Shown piece after piece: positions 41,148 to 50,288 of a DNA stretch of 64,000 nt. Position 1 is the stretch's first letter, and each line of letters begins with the position of its first letter. The position numbers were made by a program, and so were the translations under genes. Below the pieces are notes generated by a model, which saw nothing but the letters and a program-made list of their open reading frames with translations, had not been told where the DNA came from and did no database searches. The stretch comes from Bradyrhizobium sp. CER78 (GTDB lineage Bacteria; Pseudomonadota; Alphaproteobacteria; Rhizobiales; Xanthobacteraceae). The stretch covers positions 101,635 to 165,634 of the forward strand of contig NZ_JARVWP010000017.1 of assembly GCF_029846235.1 (NCBI RefSeq), in the 5' to 3' direction.

Positions 41148-42353
41148 ATGATCTGGAAGGCCATCACGGCAGCGCTCACGCTTGCGCTCGCAACGCAGGT
41201 GCACGCCGCCGAGAAGAAATACGGCGCGGGCGCCAGCGACACCGAAATCAAGCTCGGACAGACCTCGCCGTTCTCCGGCGCGGCGTCGGCCTACAGCGTG
41301 ATCGCGAAGACGCAGGCCGCCTATTTCAAGATGATCAACGACAAGGGCGGCGTGAACGGGCGCAAGATCAACCTGATCACGCTCGACGACGGCTACTCGC
41401 CGCCGAAGACGGTGGAGCAGACCCGCAAGCTGGTGGAGCAGGAAGAGGTCGCCGCGATCCTCAATCCGCTGGGCACGCCGACGGGCCTTGCCGTGCGCAA
41501 ATATCTCAACGACAAGAAAGTGCCGCAGCTGTTCGTCGGCGCCGGCGCCACGCTGTGGGGCGATTACGCGCATTATCCATGGTCGATCGGCTTCCAGCCG
41601 TCATACCAGGCCGAGACCGCGGTCTATGCCAAATATGTGCTGACCCAGAAGCCCGACGCCAAGATCGCGCTGTTTTATCAGAACGACGACGCCGGCAAGG
41701 ATTACGGCAACGGCTTCAAGAAGGGACTGGGCGCAGAGAACACCGCGAAGATGGTGGTGGCGGAGACGACCTATGAATCGACCGACCCGACCGTCGACAG
41801 CCAGATCGTGAAGCTGAAAGCCTCCGGCGCCAACGTGCTGTTCATGCACGCGATCCCGAAACAGGCGGCGCAGGCGATCAAGAAGATCGGCGAGATCGGC
41901 TGGAAGCCCGACCTGTTCTTCCTCGCCGCGACCTCGACGTCGGTGTCCTCGGTGCTGAAGCCGGCCGGCTTCGAATACTCCAAGGACATCATCTCGTCCT
42001 ACTCGCTGAAGGATCCGAACGATCCGCAATGGAAGACGGATCCGGACGTGATCGCCTGGCAGGACTTCATGAAGAGCTACTTTCCGGACGGCAATCTGCA
42101 GGACCAGCTGATCGTCTACGGCTATGTGGTGGCGGAGGCGACGGTGCAGGTGCTGAAGCAATGCGGCGACGACCTCACCCATGAGAACATCATGAAGCAG
42201 GCCGCCAACCTCGACATCGCGCTGCCGATGTTCCTGCCCGGTATCAAGGTGAAGACCTCCCCGACCGACTATTTCCCGGTCGAAGCGATGCGGCTGCAGA
42301 AGTTCAACGGCGAAACCTGGCAGCTGTTCGGCGACACGATCGGGAATGATTGA
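41148..42353 (+). CDS. ABC transporter substrate-binding protein, branched-chain amino acid type
   Basis: A 401-residue exported protein with a signal peptide cut after ATQVHA and the LivJ-like fold (EIKLGQTSPFSGAASAYSVI, MINDKGGVNGRKINLITLDD, EVAAILNPLGTPTGLAVRKY). The ligand cannot be read from the sequence; relatives bind amino acids, amides or aromatic acids. No permease genes are adjacent, so it is an orphan binding protein, like the one at 14.8 kb. CAGGGAGG precedes the ATG. Confidence 0.9.
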   Translation: MIWKAITAALTLALATQVHAAEKKYGAGASDTEIKLGQTSPFSGAASAYSVIAKTQAAYFKMINDKGGVNGRKINLITLDDGYSPPKTVEQTRKLVEQEEVAAILNPLGTPTGLAVRKYLNDKKVPQLFVGAGATLWGDYAHYPWSIGFQPSYQAETAVYAKYVLTQKPDAKIALFYQNDDAGKDYGNGFKKGLGAENTAKMVVAETTYESTDPTVDSQIVKLKASGANVLFMHAIPKQAAQAIKKIGEIGWKPDLFFLAATSTSVSSVLKPAGFEYSKDIISSYSLKDPNDPQWKTDPDVIAWQDFMKSYFPDGNLQDQLIVYGYVVAEATVQVLKQCGDDLTHENIMKQAANLDIALPMFLPGIKVKTSPTDYFPVEAMRLQKFNGETWQLFGDTIGND

Positions 42354-42410
42354 GGGGGAAGTGAGGGGGACTTGTTGAGGAGGAAGTTTTAGAACGCGAA
42401 ACCATCCACA

Positions 42411-42580
42411 TCGTCGTCCCGGCGAAGGCCGGGACCCATTACCCCAGGACGTAGGGATAGCGCGAGCTGGGGCCACAGCGGCGCACCACAACTACGCCCT
42501 GTGGTTATGGGTCCCAGCTCGCGCGGAGCCTGTCATCGGGCGCGCGTCCGCGCGACCCGTTGGCTTGGCCAGGACGACGG
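42411..42580. repeat. palindromic intergenic repeat, GGGTCCC/CGTCGTCCC type, expanded
   Basis: The left arm TCGTCGTCCCGGCGAAGG and right end CCAGGACGACGG close the element. GGGACCCATTA and TTATGGGTCCC pair inside, and the segment GCGAGCTGGGGCCACAGC also resembles part of the 18512 copy. It is the longest member in the window. Confidence 0.75.
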
Positions 42581-42751
42581 GGAGAAATTAGACTCTCCCC
42601 CCAACTCGATTTCGGAATATTAGAAATATACCCGTGAGTTGCCCGACGTGTCAAACCGCCTGGTCGGACGCCTGCCCCGCCGGCCCTTTGCATGGGGTTG
42701 TTTTCGATATTTTGGTAACGCGCCGCGAGTCCAGAGGAGGTGAGGGAGGAG
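42581..42751. other. noncoding tail, possible decayed repeat
   Basis: Follows the repeat and runs to the stop of the convergent esterase gene. It contains GAGTTGCCCGACGTGTCAAA and an AT-rich TTTCGATATTTTGG string. I associate this wording with dispersed noncoding sequences in Bradyrhizobium, but only one copy is in the window, so that is weak. No gene seen. Confidence 0.3.
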
Positions 42752-43714
42752 TTACACCCCCCGCTCCAGCAGCACCCGGAAATCAGCCCGCGCGCGCTGC
42801 GCCTCAGCGCGCGCGGCGTCCGAGGCATCGCCGAGGCCGAAATAGCCGTGTATCAGCCCCTCGCCCGCGTGATACGTCACCGGCACGCCGGCCGCCTGCA
42901 ACGCCTTGGCGTAGGCATGGCCCTCGTCGCGCAGCGGGTCGAACCAGGCTGTGGTGACCACCGCCGGCGCGGCACCCTTGAGGCTCGTCGCGCGCAGCGG
43001 CGAGACGCGCCAGTCGGCACCCTGCGCAGGGTTCGCGAGATAATGTCCGCAGAACCATTCCATCACCGCGCGCGACAGGAAGTAGCCCTCCGCATTCTCG
43101 GCGCGCGACGGGAATTTTGCGTTCTCTACGGCGTCGGCGAAATTGCCGACCACGTCGGTGACCGGATAGACCAGCAGCTGCCCGGCGAGCGCGATGCCGG
43201 TGTCGCGGCAGGCGAGCGCCGTGGTGGCGGCGAGATTGCCGCCCGCGGAATCGCCGGCGACACCGACGCGCGAGAGATCGCCGCCGAATTCGCCGATGCG
43301 CGCGACCACATCGCGGACCGCGGCGAACGCATCTTCGAACGCACCGGGAAAACGCGTCTCCGGCGGGCGGCGGTAATCGACCGAGATCACCACCGCGCCG
43401 GTCTCGATCACGAGGTTGCGGGCCTGGCGGTCATGGGTCTCGAGATCGCCGGCGACCCAGCCGCCGCCGTGGAAGAAGATCACGGTCGGCGCCGTGCCGC
43501 GGCCGTTGCGATAGAGCCGCGCGGCGAGCTTGCCGCCGGCGCCCTGCACCTCGATGTCGCTGGCAACATCGACCGGCGGCGGCGGCACCGCCTTGCGCGC
43601 CTCGGCCAGCGCGCGCAGCGAATCGCGCGCACTCTGCGGCGTCATGGTGGCGGGATCGCGCAGCGGCAGCAGCGGGATGATGTTGGCAATGATGGCATCG
43701 AGCGGGAGCGGCAT
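42752..43714 (-). CDS. alpha/beta hydrolase, hormone-sensitive-lipase-type esterase
   Basis: The 320-residue enzyme has the oxyanion motif FFHGGGWVAGD, the nucleophile elbow GDSAGGN, an acid in a TAWFDPLRDEG segment and the catalytic histidine in LIHGYFGLG. This is the HSL/family IV carboxylesterase fold, which cuts short-chain esters or lactones. No signal peptide. A GAAGGA ribosome site precedes the ATG. It is 28 bases after the flavin monooxygenase gene on the same strand; a Baeyer-Villiger-type ester product would suit this esterase, but that is inference. Confidence 0.9.
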   Translation of the reverse strand: MPLPLDAIIANIIPLLPLRDPATMTPQSARDSLRALAEARKAVPPPPVDVASDIEVQGAGGKLAARLYRNGRGTAPTVIFFHGGGWVAGDLETHDRQARNLVIETGAVVISVDYRRPPETRFPGAFEDAFAAVRDVVARIGEFGGDLSRVGVAGDSAGGNLAATTALACRDTGIALAGQLLVYPVTDVVGNFADAVENAKFPSRAENAEGYFLSRAVMEWFCGHYLANPAQGADWRVSPLRATSLKGAAPAVVTTAWFDPLRDEGHAYAKALQAAGVPVTYHAGEGLIHGYFGLGDASDAARAEAQRARADFRVLLERGV

Positions 43715-43742
43715 GGGAGTCCTTCAGGTCAGTGCTTGCAGT

Positions 43743-45524
43743 TCAGGTCAGGTGCTTGGAAAGCGTGCCGGCCTCGATCGCGGCGATCTGCAGCGCGATG
43801 AAGCGGCTGTAGATGCGGGCCTGCGAGAACGCGCCGCCGGTGAACCAGAGGCCGGGCTGCGGCGTGCGCGTCCACATGTTGCGCAGCTCCTGCGTCGCAT
43901 CGTCGAAGCCCCAGACACGGCCGACACGCGCGGCGACGTCCTCGCCGAACAGTCTGCCGACCAGGTGGTCGGGGCCCTTGTAGCCGGTGGCGAGCACGAA
44001 CAGTTCGGCGGCGAGCGAGGTGCCGTCCTTCAGCGCGAGGCCGGTTGCGGTGATATCAGTGATGTCGGCGGCCTGGATCAGGCGGACCTTGCCGTCGGCG
44101 ATCAGCTCGGAGCAGCCGACATTGAAATAGTAGCCGCCGCCGCGCGAGCGGAACTTGAGCGGCCAGCCGGTGCCGTCCTCGCCGAATTCGAGGCGGAAGC
44201 CGGCACGCTCCAGCCGCGACAGCAGCTCCGCATCGAGCCGCTTCACCTCGTCGGTGATGATCTTGTGCGCGACCTTCATCACCGGCAGCGGCACGCCGGA
44301 ATTGAGGACGTCGCGCACCTCGATCGGCGGACCGTCGCCGAGATAGGTCTTGTCATAGAGCTGTGCCGGCTCGACATTGACCACCATGGTCGGGCTGCGC
44401 TGGATCATGGTGACGTCGGCGCCGGCCGCATGCAGCTCCTGGCAGATGTCATGCGCGCTGGTGCCGGTGCCGAACACGATCACCGAGCGCCCAGCCCATT
44501 CCCGTCCCGCCGCGAACTGACTGGAATGCAGCACCTTGCCGTCGAAGCGCTCGATGCCGGGGATGGTTGGGATGTTCGGCGTGCCGCTAACGCTGGTTGC
44601 GAGCACGATGTGTTTCGGATGCAGCGTGCGCGAACCGTCGCTTCGTTGCAGCGTCACCGTCCAGCGTTGCGCCGTGTCGTCATAGCGCGCGCCTTCGAAC
44701 GACGTCTCGGTCCAGAAGTCGAGCTCCATGATGTCGACATAGCTTTCCAGCCAGTTCGCGATCTTGTCCTTCGGGATGTAGTCCGGGAAGGTCGGCGGGA
44801 ACGGCAGGTAACGAAACAGGTTGACCGGCGTTTTGTTGTGCAGCTTGAGGCCGCGATAGCGCAGCCGCCAATTGTCGCCGATGCGCTGCTCGCGATCGAC
44901 GATCAGCGCGTCGAGGCCGATCCGCTTGCACTCGACGGCAGCCGCGATGCCGGCATGGCCGCCGCCGACAACAAGCACATAAGGCTCGCGGTCGGCATAG
45001 GCGCGCGAGGCCTGGCGCTGTTCCAGCCAGTCGGGTGCGGCGAAATCGCGCGCATGGGTTTCTTCGCCGGCGTGATCGGCGCGCGCGTCGCAGATGCGAT
45101 CGAAATCGAGCATCGCCGAGAACGTCCATGCCACGGAATTTCCGCTCGCATCGTGCAGCAGGCGGACCGCGCCGGTGCCCGGCCCATTCGACGTGTCGAA
45201 GGTGAAGACGGCCTCGATCACATCGCGCCCCGCTACCACGGCGCGTCGCGGTATCAAGGCACGGCCATCAAGGCAAAATCCGCGCGCGTTGACCGCGGCA
45301 GCGCGCTCCAGCAGCTCGGCGACGACGCGCTGTTGCCCGCTGAATGTCGCAAAATGCCAGGAGATGCCGAAGATATTCCGCCAGTGGCTCTCGGGCGCGA
45401 ACAACGCGGAAAGAGCCTCAGCGGAGCGGTCGGCAAGCGCCGCATCGAGCGCGCCGATCCAGCGCTCGGCGATGAGTTCAGGCGCGTCCGCCGTAGCCGG
45501 GTTCAGTTTGTCCAGCATGATCAT
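43743..45524 (-). CDS. flavin-containing monooxygenase with N-terminal SnoaL-like domain
   Basis: From ATG 45524 the protein has 593 residues. Residues 1-165 resemble a SnoaL/NTF2-like domain (LIAERWIGALDAALADRSAEAL, SHWRNIFGISWHFATFSG). The rest is an FAD/NAD(P)H oxidoreductase with two Rossmann loops, VVGGGHAGIAAAVE and VFGTGTSAHDICQEL, and FLVLATGYKG-like ATGYKGPD near the end. This is the flavin monooxygenase layout (Baeyer-Villiger or N/S-oxygenation). The adjacent esterase makes a Baeyer-Villiger role plausible. A second ATG is at 45518. Confidence 0.85.
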   Translation of the reverse strand: MIMLDKLNPATADAPELIAERWIGALDAALADRSAEALSALFAPESHWRNIFGISWHFATFSGQQRVVAELLERAAAVNARGFCLDGRALIPRRAVVAGRDVIEAVFTFDTSNGPGTGAVRLLHDASGNSVAWTFSAMLDFDRICDARADHAGEETHARDFAAPDWLEQRQASRAYADREPYVLVVGGGHAGIAAAVECKRIGLDALIVDREQRIGDNWRLRYRGLKLHNKTPVNLFRYLPFPPTFPDYIPKDKIANWLESYVDIMELDFWTETSFEGARYDDTAQRWTVTLQRSDGSRTLHPKHIVLATSVSGTPNIPTIPGIERFDGKVLHSSQFAAGREWAGRSVIVFGTGTSAHDICQELHAAGADVTMIQRSPTMVVNVEPAQLYDKTYLGDGPPIEVRDVLNSGVPLPVMKVAHKIITDEVKRLDAELLSRLERAGFRLEFGEDGTGWPLKFRSRGGGYYFNVGCSELIADGKVRLIQAADITDITATGLALKDGTSLAAELFVLATGYKGPDHLVGRLFGEDVAARVGRVWGFDDATQELRNMWTRTPQPGLWFTGGAFSQARIYSRFIALQIAAIEAGTLSKHLT

Positions 45525-45582
45525 GCTTTCTCGGGAGCAGTTGCCGTCTATCTGACAACAAGCTCCCGAAAAGCACAACCAT

Positions 45583-45618
45583 CATGCCGAGACTCATGCC
45601 AAGACTCATGCCGGGACT
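45583..45618. repeat. 12-bp tandem repeat after the aas stop codon
   Basis: Three 12-base units (CATGCCGAGACT, CATGCCAAGACT, CATGCCGGGACT) with a partial fourth running into the gene end. The stop codon TGA of the aas-type gene is formed at the repeat edge. Confidence 0.7.
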
Positions 45619-48600
45619 CATGCAACGTGTTGCTGCAGCGTCTCCGCCTCGCCCTCCTCGCCGGCGGGCTCGCCCTGCGGCGCAGGCGCGGCGGCGAGTT
45701 CCTTGGCGAGCGCGGTGGCGCCGACATAGTCGGTCTTGCCGGTGCCGAGCAGCGGCACCTTGTCGACGATGCGGATGTCGGCGGGGACCGCTAGCTCGGA
45801 GGCACCAACGCTCTTGGCCTGGCGCTGCATGGCGGCGCGGTCGGCATCCCTCTGCGTGGTGAGCAGCACGATGCGCTCGCCCTTGCGCTGATCGGGCAGC
45901 GTGACCGCGACCGACATCGCCTGCGGCCACAGCGCGGTCGCCATCGTCTCCACCGCCGACAGCGAAACCATTTCGCCGGCGATCTTGGCAAAGCGCTTGG
46001 CGCGGCCCTTGATCGCGATGAAGCCTTGCGCATCGACGGTGACAATGTCGCCGGTGTCGTGCCAGCCTTCCGGCAGCGGCTCGAGTACGCCGGGATTTTC
46101 CGCACGGAGGTAACCGAGCATCACGTTCGGGCCCTTCACCGACAGGCGGCCGCCTTCCTCGATGCCGGGCACCGGATCGAGGCGGTACTCCATCAGCGGC
46201 GAGATCCGGCCGACGGTGCCCTGGCGGTTCGCCATCGGCGTGTTCATCGCCAGCACCGGCGCGGTCTCGGTAACGCCGTAGCCTTCGAGGATACGGATGC
46301 CGTAGCGCTCCATGTAGACCTGCCGCGTGCGCTCCTTCACCGCTTCCGCGCCGGCGATGACGAGCCGCAGCGTGCGGAAGTCATAGGCGTGCGCCGAGCG
46401 GGCGTAGCCGGTGAGGAAGGTATCGGTGCCGAACAGGATGGTGGCGCCGGTCTGGTAGATCAGCTCGGGCACGATCCGGTAATGCAGCGGCGACGGATAC
46501 ATAAAGATCGGAATGCCGCCAAGAATCGGCATCATCATGCCACCGGTCAAACCAAACGAGTGGAACACCGGCAGGACGTTGAACACCTTGTCGTTGGCGT
46601 TGGCGTCGACCCGCGCCAGCGCCTGCGCCGCGTTGGCGAGGATGTTGCGGTGGGACAGCACGACACCCTTCGGCGTGCCTTCCGAACCCGAGGTGAACAG
46701 GATGACTGCGGGATCATTGGCGTTGCGGGCAACGCGCGGCGCGATGCCGGCGCGGAAACCCGCGATCTTGTCAGTGAGGCTGATGCCGGCCCTGACGTCC
46801 TCGAGATAGATGACGCGCGCCTGGCCGGCCATTGCCGCGATCAGCTTGTCGAGCTTGCCCTTCTCGATAAAGGCCTGCGAGGTCAGCACGGTCTTGACCT
46901 GCGCCGCCTTCATCGCGGCCAGCACGTTGACCGGACCTGCCGAGAAGTTGAGCATCGCCGGCACGCGGCCGATGGTCTGCAGCGCCATGAACACCACGGC
47001 GACGCCGGCCGAATTCGGCAGCAGCACGCCGACATTCTCACCGACAGCGGTGCCCTGCTCGAGCTTGCGGCTCAGCACCTGCGCGCCGAGGATCAGCTTG
47101 CGATAGGTCAGCTTGGTGCCGAGCGCGTCCTCGATGATCGGCTTGCCGGTGTCGCGGTCGCGATAGGCATGGCCGAGGCCCTCGAACAGGGTCTGGTCGA
47201 GCATCGCGTTCTGGACCATGGCGTTGATCATGACGTCCTGCAGCGCGGCGCCGGCGGCGTTGCGGCGCGCTTTGCCCTTCAGCGCCTGGTCGACCGGCAG
47301 CTTCACCGGCGGCAGGATCGAGATCGTCACCTTGGGGAACCAGGAGCGCTTGGTCTCGCCATTCTTGAGATAGCTGAGATGCGAACGCTGCGCGCCCTCG
47401 ATGCGGACCGGGACGACCACAGCATCGGCCTTGTCGGCGATCATCGCTGTGCCGTCATAGACCTTCATCAGCGAACCGGAGACCGTGATGCGGCCTTCCG
47501 GGAAGATCACGACCGGCTCGCCGGCGGCGACCAGCTTGATCAGGTCGCGCGCGGCCAGCGGCTTGGACGGATCCATCGTGTAGTGCTTGATCATCTTCAG
47601 GAACGGCTTGGCCCACCACGCCTTGGAGATGCCGGTGTCGACGGCGAAGCTGGCGTCGATCGGCAGCATGGCGTGCAGCAGCGGACCGTCGACCAGGCTG
47701 ACATGGTTGGGCGCGATCAGCATCCGCGTGCCGGCGGGCGGCAGGTTCTCCATGCCGCGCACCTCGAGACGGAACAGCGCGCGGAACAGCAGCGCGCCGA
47801 AATCGCGCACGCCCTCCTTGCCCCACTTGGTCAACACGAACCAGACGGCGCCGAAGCTCGCGATCGCAAGGCCGAAGAAGATCCAGGCGATCGGCAGTCC
47901 GGTAGCCTGCAGCGCGCCGACGAACACCGCTCCGGCGACCATGAAGCCGGCCTGCAGGATGTTGCCGGCAGCGATGATGCGGGCGCGCTCGGAGGGCGCG
48001 GTCCAGGCCTGCACGGCGGCGAACGACGGCACCACGAACAGGCCGCCGCCGAACGCGAACAGGAAGAAGTCGGCCAGCATGCGGAAGCCACCGAACGAGG
48101 TCGCGAACGCGGCCGCGGTGACGTCCTTGCCGAGCGAGGTGGTGGCAATCGCCCAGGCGAGGTCGAGGCCGACCATGCCCATCACGATGGCGCCGATCGG
48201 CACCAGTGCGAGATTCGGGCGGACATGACTGAGCTGCGCGGCGAACAGCGAACCCGCGGCGATGCCGATCGCAAACACGGCCAGGCACAGCGTGACCACG
48301 CCCTCGGTGCCGCCGACGCCTTCCTTGATCAGCGCGGGCAGCAGCGACAGCACGATCGCACCGACCATCCAGAACCAGGACACGATCACCATGCCGTCCC
48401 ACAACCGCGGCTCGGCATAGAGCGACTTCAGCAGGCGCACGGTCGAGGTCCAGGGATTCTTGGTGATCGGCAGATCGGGCGCGGAGGGCTGCGTCAGGGG
48501 AATGCGCGATGCAAATCCCCACGACAGCACCGACAGGCCGACCACGGCGGCGCAGATCCAGCCCATGTGGCTGGCGCCGGCGACGAACATGCCACCCGCG

Positions 48601-49070
48601 ATGGTGCCGATCAGGATCGCCATGAAGGTCGCACCCTCGACCAGCGCGTTGCCGGTCGCGAGCTCGGACACCGACAGTTGGTCGGGCAGCACAGCATATT
48701 TCACCGGGCCGAACAGCGCGGCCACGATGCCGAACAGCGCCAGCGCGATGAACAGCAGCGGGATCGAATGGGTGAAGAAGCCGGCGGCAGCAAACGCCGC
48801 GGCGAAGATCTCGAAGAACTTCAGCCGGCGCGCGACGACCGATTTGACATAGCGGTCGGCGAGCTCGCCGCCGAGCGCCGACAGCACGAAGAACGGAGCG
48901 ATGAAGATCGCACCCGCGAGCTGGACCAATGCCGGCCCCTGCTCATTGGCGACGCCATACAGCAGCATGATGACCAGCGCGTTCTTCAGCACGTTATCGT
49001 TCAATGCCGAGCAGAACTGCGACCAGAACAGCGGCGCGAAGCGGCGGGACGTCATCAATTCCTTGATCAT
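45618..49070 (-). CDS. aas: acyl-ACP--phospholipid O-acyltransferase, LplT-PlsC-AMP ligase fusion
   Basis: The 1150-residue protein has three parts. Residues 1 to about 420 form an LplT-like MFS transporter (RRFAPLFWSQFCSALNDNVLK). About 430-640 is a PlsC-type acyltransferase (NHVSLVDG with H-x4-D, and FPEGRITV). About 660-1150 is an AMP-binding acyl ligase (LFTSGSEGTPKGVVLSH, HDTGDI). In E. coli these functions are two proteins, LplT and Aas; here one polypeptide could import lysophospholipid, activate a fatty acid and re-acylate it. Inner membrane. AAGGAACC precedes the ATG. Confidence 0.9.
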   Translation of the reverse strand: MIKELMTSRRFAPLFWSQFCSALNDNVLKNALVIMLLYGVANEQGPALVQLAGAIFIAPFFVLSALGGELADRYVKSVVARRLKFFEIFAAAFAAAGFFTHSIPLLFIALALFGIVAALFGPVKYAVLPDQLSVSELATGNALVEGATFMAILIGTIAGGMFVAGASHMGWICAAVVGLSVLSWGFASRIPLTQPSAPDLPITKNPWTSTVRLLKSLYAEPRLWDGMVIVSWFWMVGAIVLSLLPALIKEGVGGTEGVVTLCLAVFAIGIAAGSLFAAQLSHVRPNLALVPIGAIVMGMVGLDLAWAIATTSLGKDVTAAAFATSFGGFRMLADFFLFAFGGGLFVVPSFAAVQAWTAPSERARIIAAGNILQAGFMVAGAVFVGALQATGLPIAWIFFGLAIASFGAVWFVLTKWGKEGVRDFGALLFRALFRLEVRGMENLPPAGTRMLIAPNHVSLVDGPLLHAMLPIDASFAVDTGISKAWWAKPFLKMIKHYTMDPSKPLAARDLIKLVAAGEPVVIFPEGRITVSGSLMKVYDGTAMIADKADAVVVPVRIEGAQRSHLSYLKNGETKRSWFPKVTISILPPVKLPVDQALKGKARRNAAGAALQDVMINAMVQNAMLDQTLFEGLGHAYRDRDTGKPIIEDALGTKLTYRKLILGAQVLSRKLEQGTAVGENVGVLLPNSAGVAVVFMALQTIGRVPAMLNFSAGPVNVLAAMKAAQVKTVLTSQAFIEKGKLDKLIAAMAGQARVIYLEDVRAGISLTDKIAGFRAGIAPRVARNANDPAVILFTSGSEGTPKGVVLSHRNILANAAQALARVDANANDKVFNVLPVFHSFGLTGGMMMPILGGIPIFMYPSPLHYRIVPELIYQTGATILFGTDTFLTGYARSAHAYDFRTLRLVIAGAEAVKERTRQVYMERYGIRILEGYGVTETAPVLAMNTPMANRQGTVGRISPLMEYRLDPVPGIEEGGRLSVKGPNVMLGYLRAENPGVLEPLPEGWHDTGDIVTVDAQGFIAIKGRAKRFAKIAGEMVSLSAVETMATALWPQAMSVAVTLPDQRKGERIVLLTTQRDADRAAMQRQAKSVGASELAVPADIRIVDKVPLLGTGKTDYVGATALAKELAAAPAPQGEPAGEEGEAETLQQHVA

Positions 49071-49357
49071 GACCGGTTCCTTGGGTTAGCGCGCAGGGCG
49101 CTGGCAGGTCTGCGAATTCGTGGGGCAGAGAATGGTGGGCGTGGTGAAAATGACTGATATCCCGCAGCCTTTAGTCTTTTCCGCAATGGTTCGGTTCGAA
49201 CCGGCGCACATCCGCAAGCGCCGGGCCGCGGAGACATTGCCCGCCAGAGATGTACGAGACCTTATCCAGACCTTGGGTTGATTGATCTCAAGATCGGGTC
49301 GCGGGGACATGGTGAGCGCTTTGTTGAGGTTTCGGCGACAATTGCGGGGTGAGCGCT

Positions 49358-49615
49358 TCAGGTCAGTTCACTCAGGCCGCCGAACGGCGACCAGCGGCAG
49401 TTGCGTGACTTGCAGCGGCCGCCACGCTGTGCCGCCGGGCGCCTGGCGCGCCGATCGGCGCACCGCTGCTCCAGCACGCCTGCGACGTCGCAGGCACGGG
49501 CGATCCGCTCGATCGGCTCCATCGCCAGTGAGAGGATGGCGCGGCCAAAGCCCTTCACGAGCTCGATCGCGTCATCGACGAAGGTGGTGGTCAATTGAAG
49601 TGCTAGGGTCTGCAT
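49358..49615 (-). CDS. small protein divergent from the TetR gene
   Basis: The frame encodes 85 residues and has a textbook ribosome site, AGGAGG, eight bases before its ATG. Residues 1-50 look like a real helical protein (TTTFVDDAIELVKGFGRAIL, EPIERIARACDVAGVLEQ). The remainder is Arg-rich and unconvincing, so the true gene may have been longer and be truncated or shifted here. Its promoter region is shared with the TetR gene and holds two palindromes. Function unknown. Confidence 0.5.
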   Translation of the reverse strand: MQTLALQLTTTFVDDAIELVKGFGRAILSLAMEPIERIARACDVAGVLEQRCADRRARRPAAQRGGRCKSRNCRWSPFGGLSELT

Positions 49616-49637
49616 GTGAGTGGCCTCCTATGCCAAC

Positions 49638-49682
49638 TTGAGCAACGCTCAAATTAGTAGCTTGAAAATGAACATTGTTCAA
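49638..49682. promoter_or_regulatory. paired palindromic operators between divergent genes
   Basis: TTGAGCAACGCTCAA (49638-49652) and ATGAACATTGTTCAA (49668-49682) are related 15-bp palindromes, the second read as TTGAACAATGTTCAT on the other strand. Their centres are 30 bp apart, about three helical turns. They probably bind the adjacent TetR protein. The second one includes the chosen TetR start codon. Confidence 0.65.
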
Positions 49683-50288
49683 GAAGAATCGCGACGGGAC
49701 CGGAAAAAACTTCAGCGCCGAGCTCTGCTGATCGAGATCGCGCGTCGGCATATCGCAACTAAAGGCTTGAGATCATTGAAGGTTCGCGACGTCGCCGAGG
49801 CCACCGGCTGCTCCATCGGCAGCGTCTATAATGAGTTCGGCGACTTCGACGGCCTGATCCTGACCGTGAACCGGGAGACCGTTCAGGCCCTGACCGCGCG
49901 ACTCAAGGCAGTGCCGGCCGGCGATCCCCTGCGCCAGCTGCACGGGCTCGCGGAGGCCTATCTCGGCTTCGCCACCGAGCACGCCAATCTGCTGCGCTCG
50001 CTGTTCGAGCACCGGATGGAGGACGACCGGCCGTTTCCGGAGGATATCCTGGCGATGGTGATGGATGCGTTCGCGCTGATGCATGCGCCGCTGGTGCGGC
50101 TATTGCCCGATCGCGATCCCGACGACGTCGCGCTGCTGTCGCGGATGATGTTCTCCGCGGTCCACGGCATCATCTCGCTGGGCCTCGAGGAGCGCATGGT
50201 CGCGGTGCCGCCGGAAAAGCTGCGCGAGCGGCTCGCGCAGTTCGTCGACACGCACCTCGCGGGATTGGGCATCACACGAGATGTGTAA
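49668..50288 (+). CDS. TetR/AcrR family transcriptional regulator
   Basis: The 206-residue protein has an N-terminal TetR HTH (LLIEIARRHIATKGLRSLKV, RDVAEATGCSIGSVYNEFGD) and a helical C-terminal ligand domain (LHGLAEAYLGFATEHANLLR, MMFSAVHGIISLGLEERM) like the TetR_C domain of FabR/WHG-type members. It probably represses itself and the small divergent gene through the two palindromes. The open frame extends to a GTG at 49620, but that would overlap the neighbour's ribosome site. The stop abuts the next gene's stop. Confidence 0.85.
   Translation: MNIVQEESRRDRKKLQRRALLIEIARRHIATKGLRSLKVRDVAEATGCSIGSVYNEFGDFDGLILTVNRETVQALTARLKAVPAGDPLRQLHGLAEAYLGFATEHANLLRSLFEHRMEDDRPFPEDILAMVMDAFALMHAPLVRLLPDRDPDDVALLSRMMFSAVHGIISLGLEERMVAVPPEKLRERLAQFVDTHLAGLGITRDV

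Noticed and set aside
46026..49157. A 1043-codon plus-strand open frame opposite the aas-type gene
   Set aside because: It is the antisense shadow of a GC-rich gene. Its His/Arg/Gln-rich composition and lack of any motif contrast with the clear three-domain protein on the other strand.
49086..49310. Minus-strand frame of 74 codons behind the aas start
   Set aside because: No ribosome site, and the segment is upstream of aas where its promoter should be. The only structure there is a 12-bp palindrome CGGTTCGAACCG at 49193, too short to interpret.
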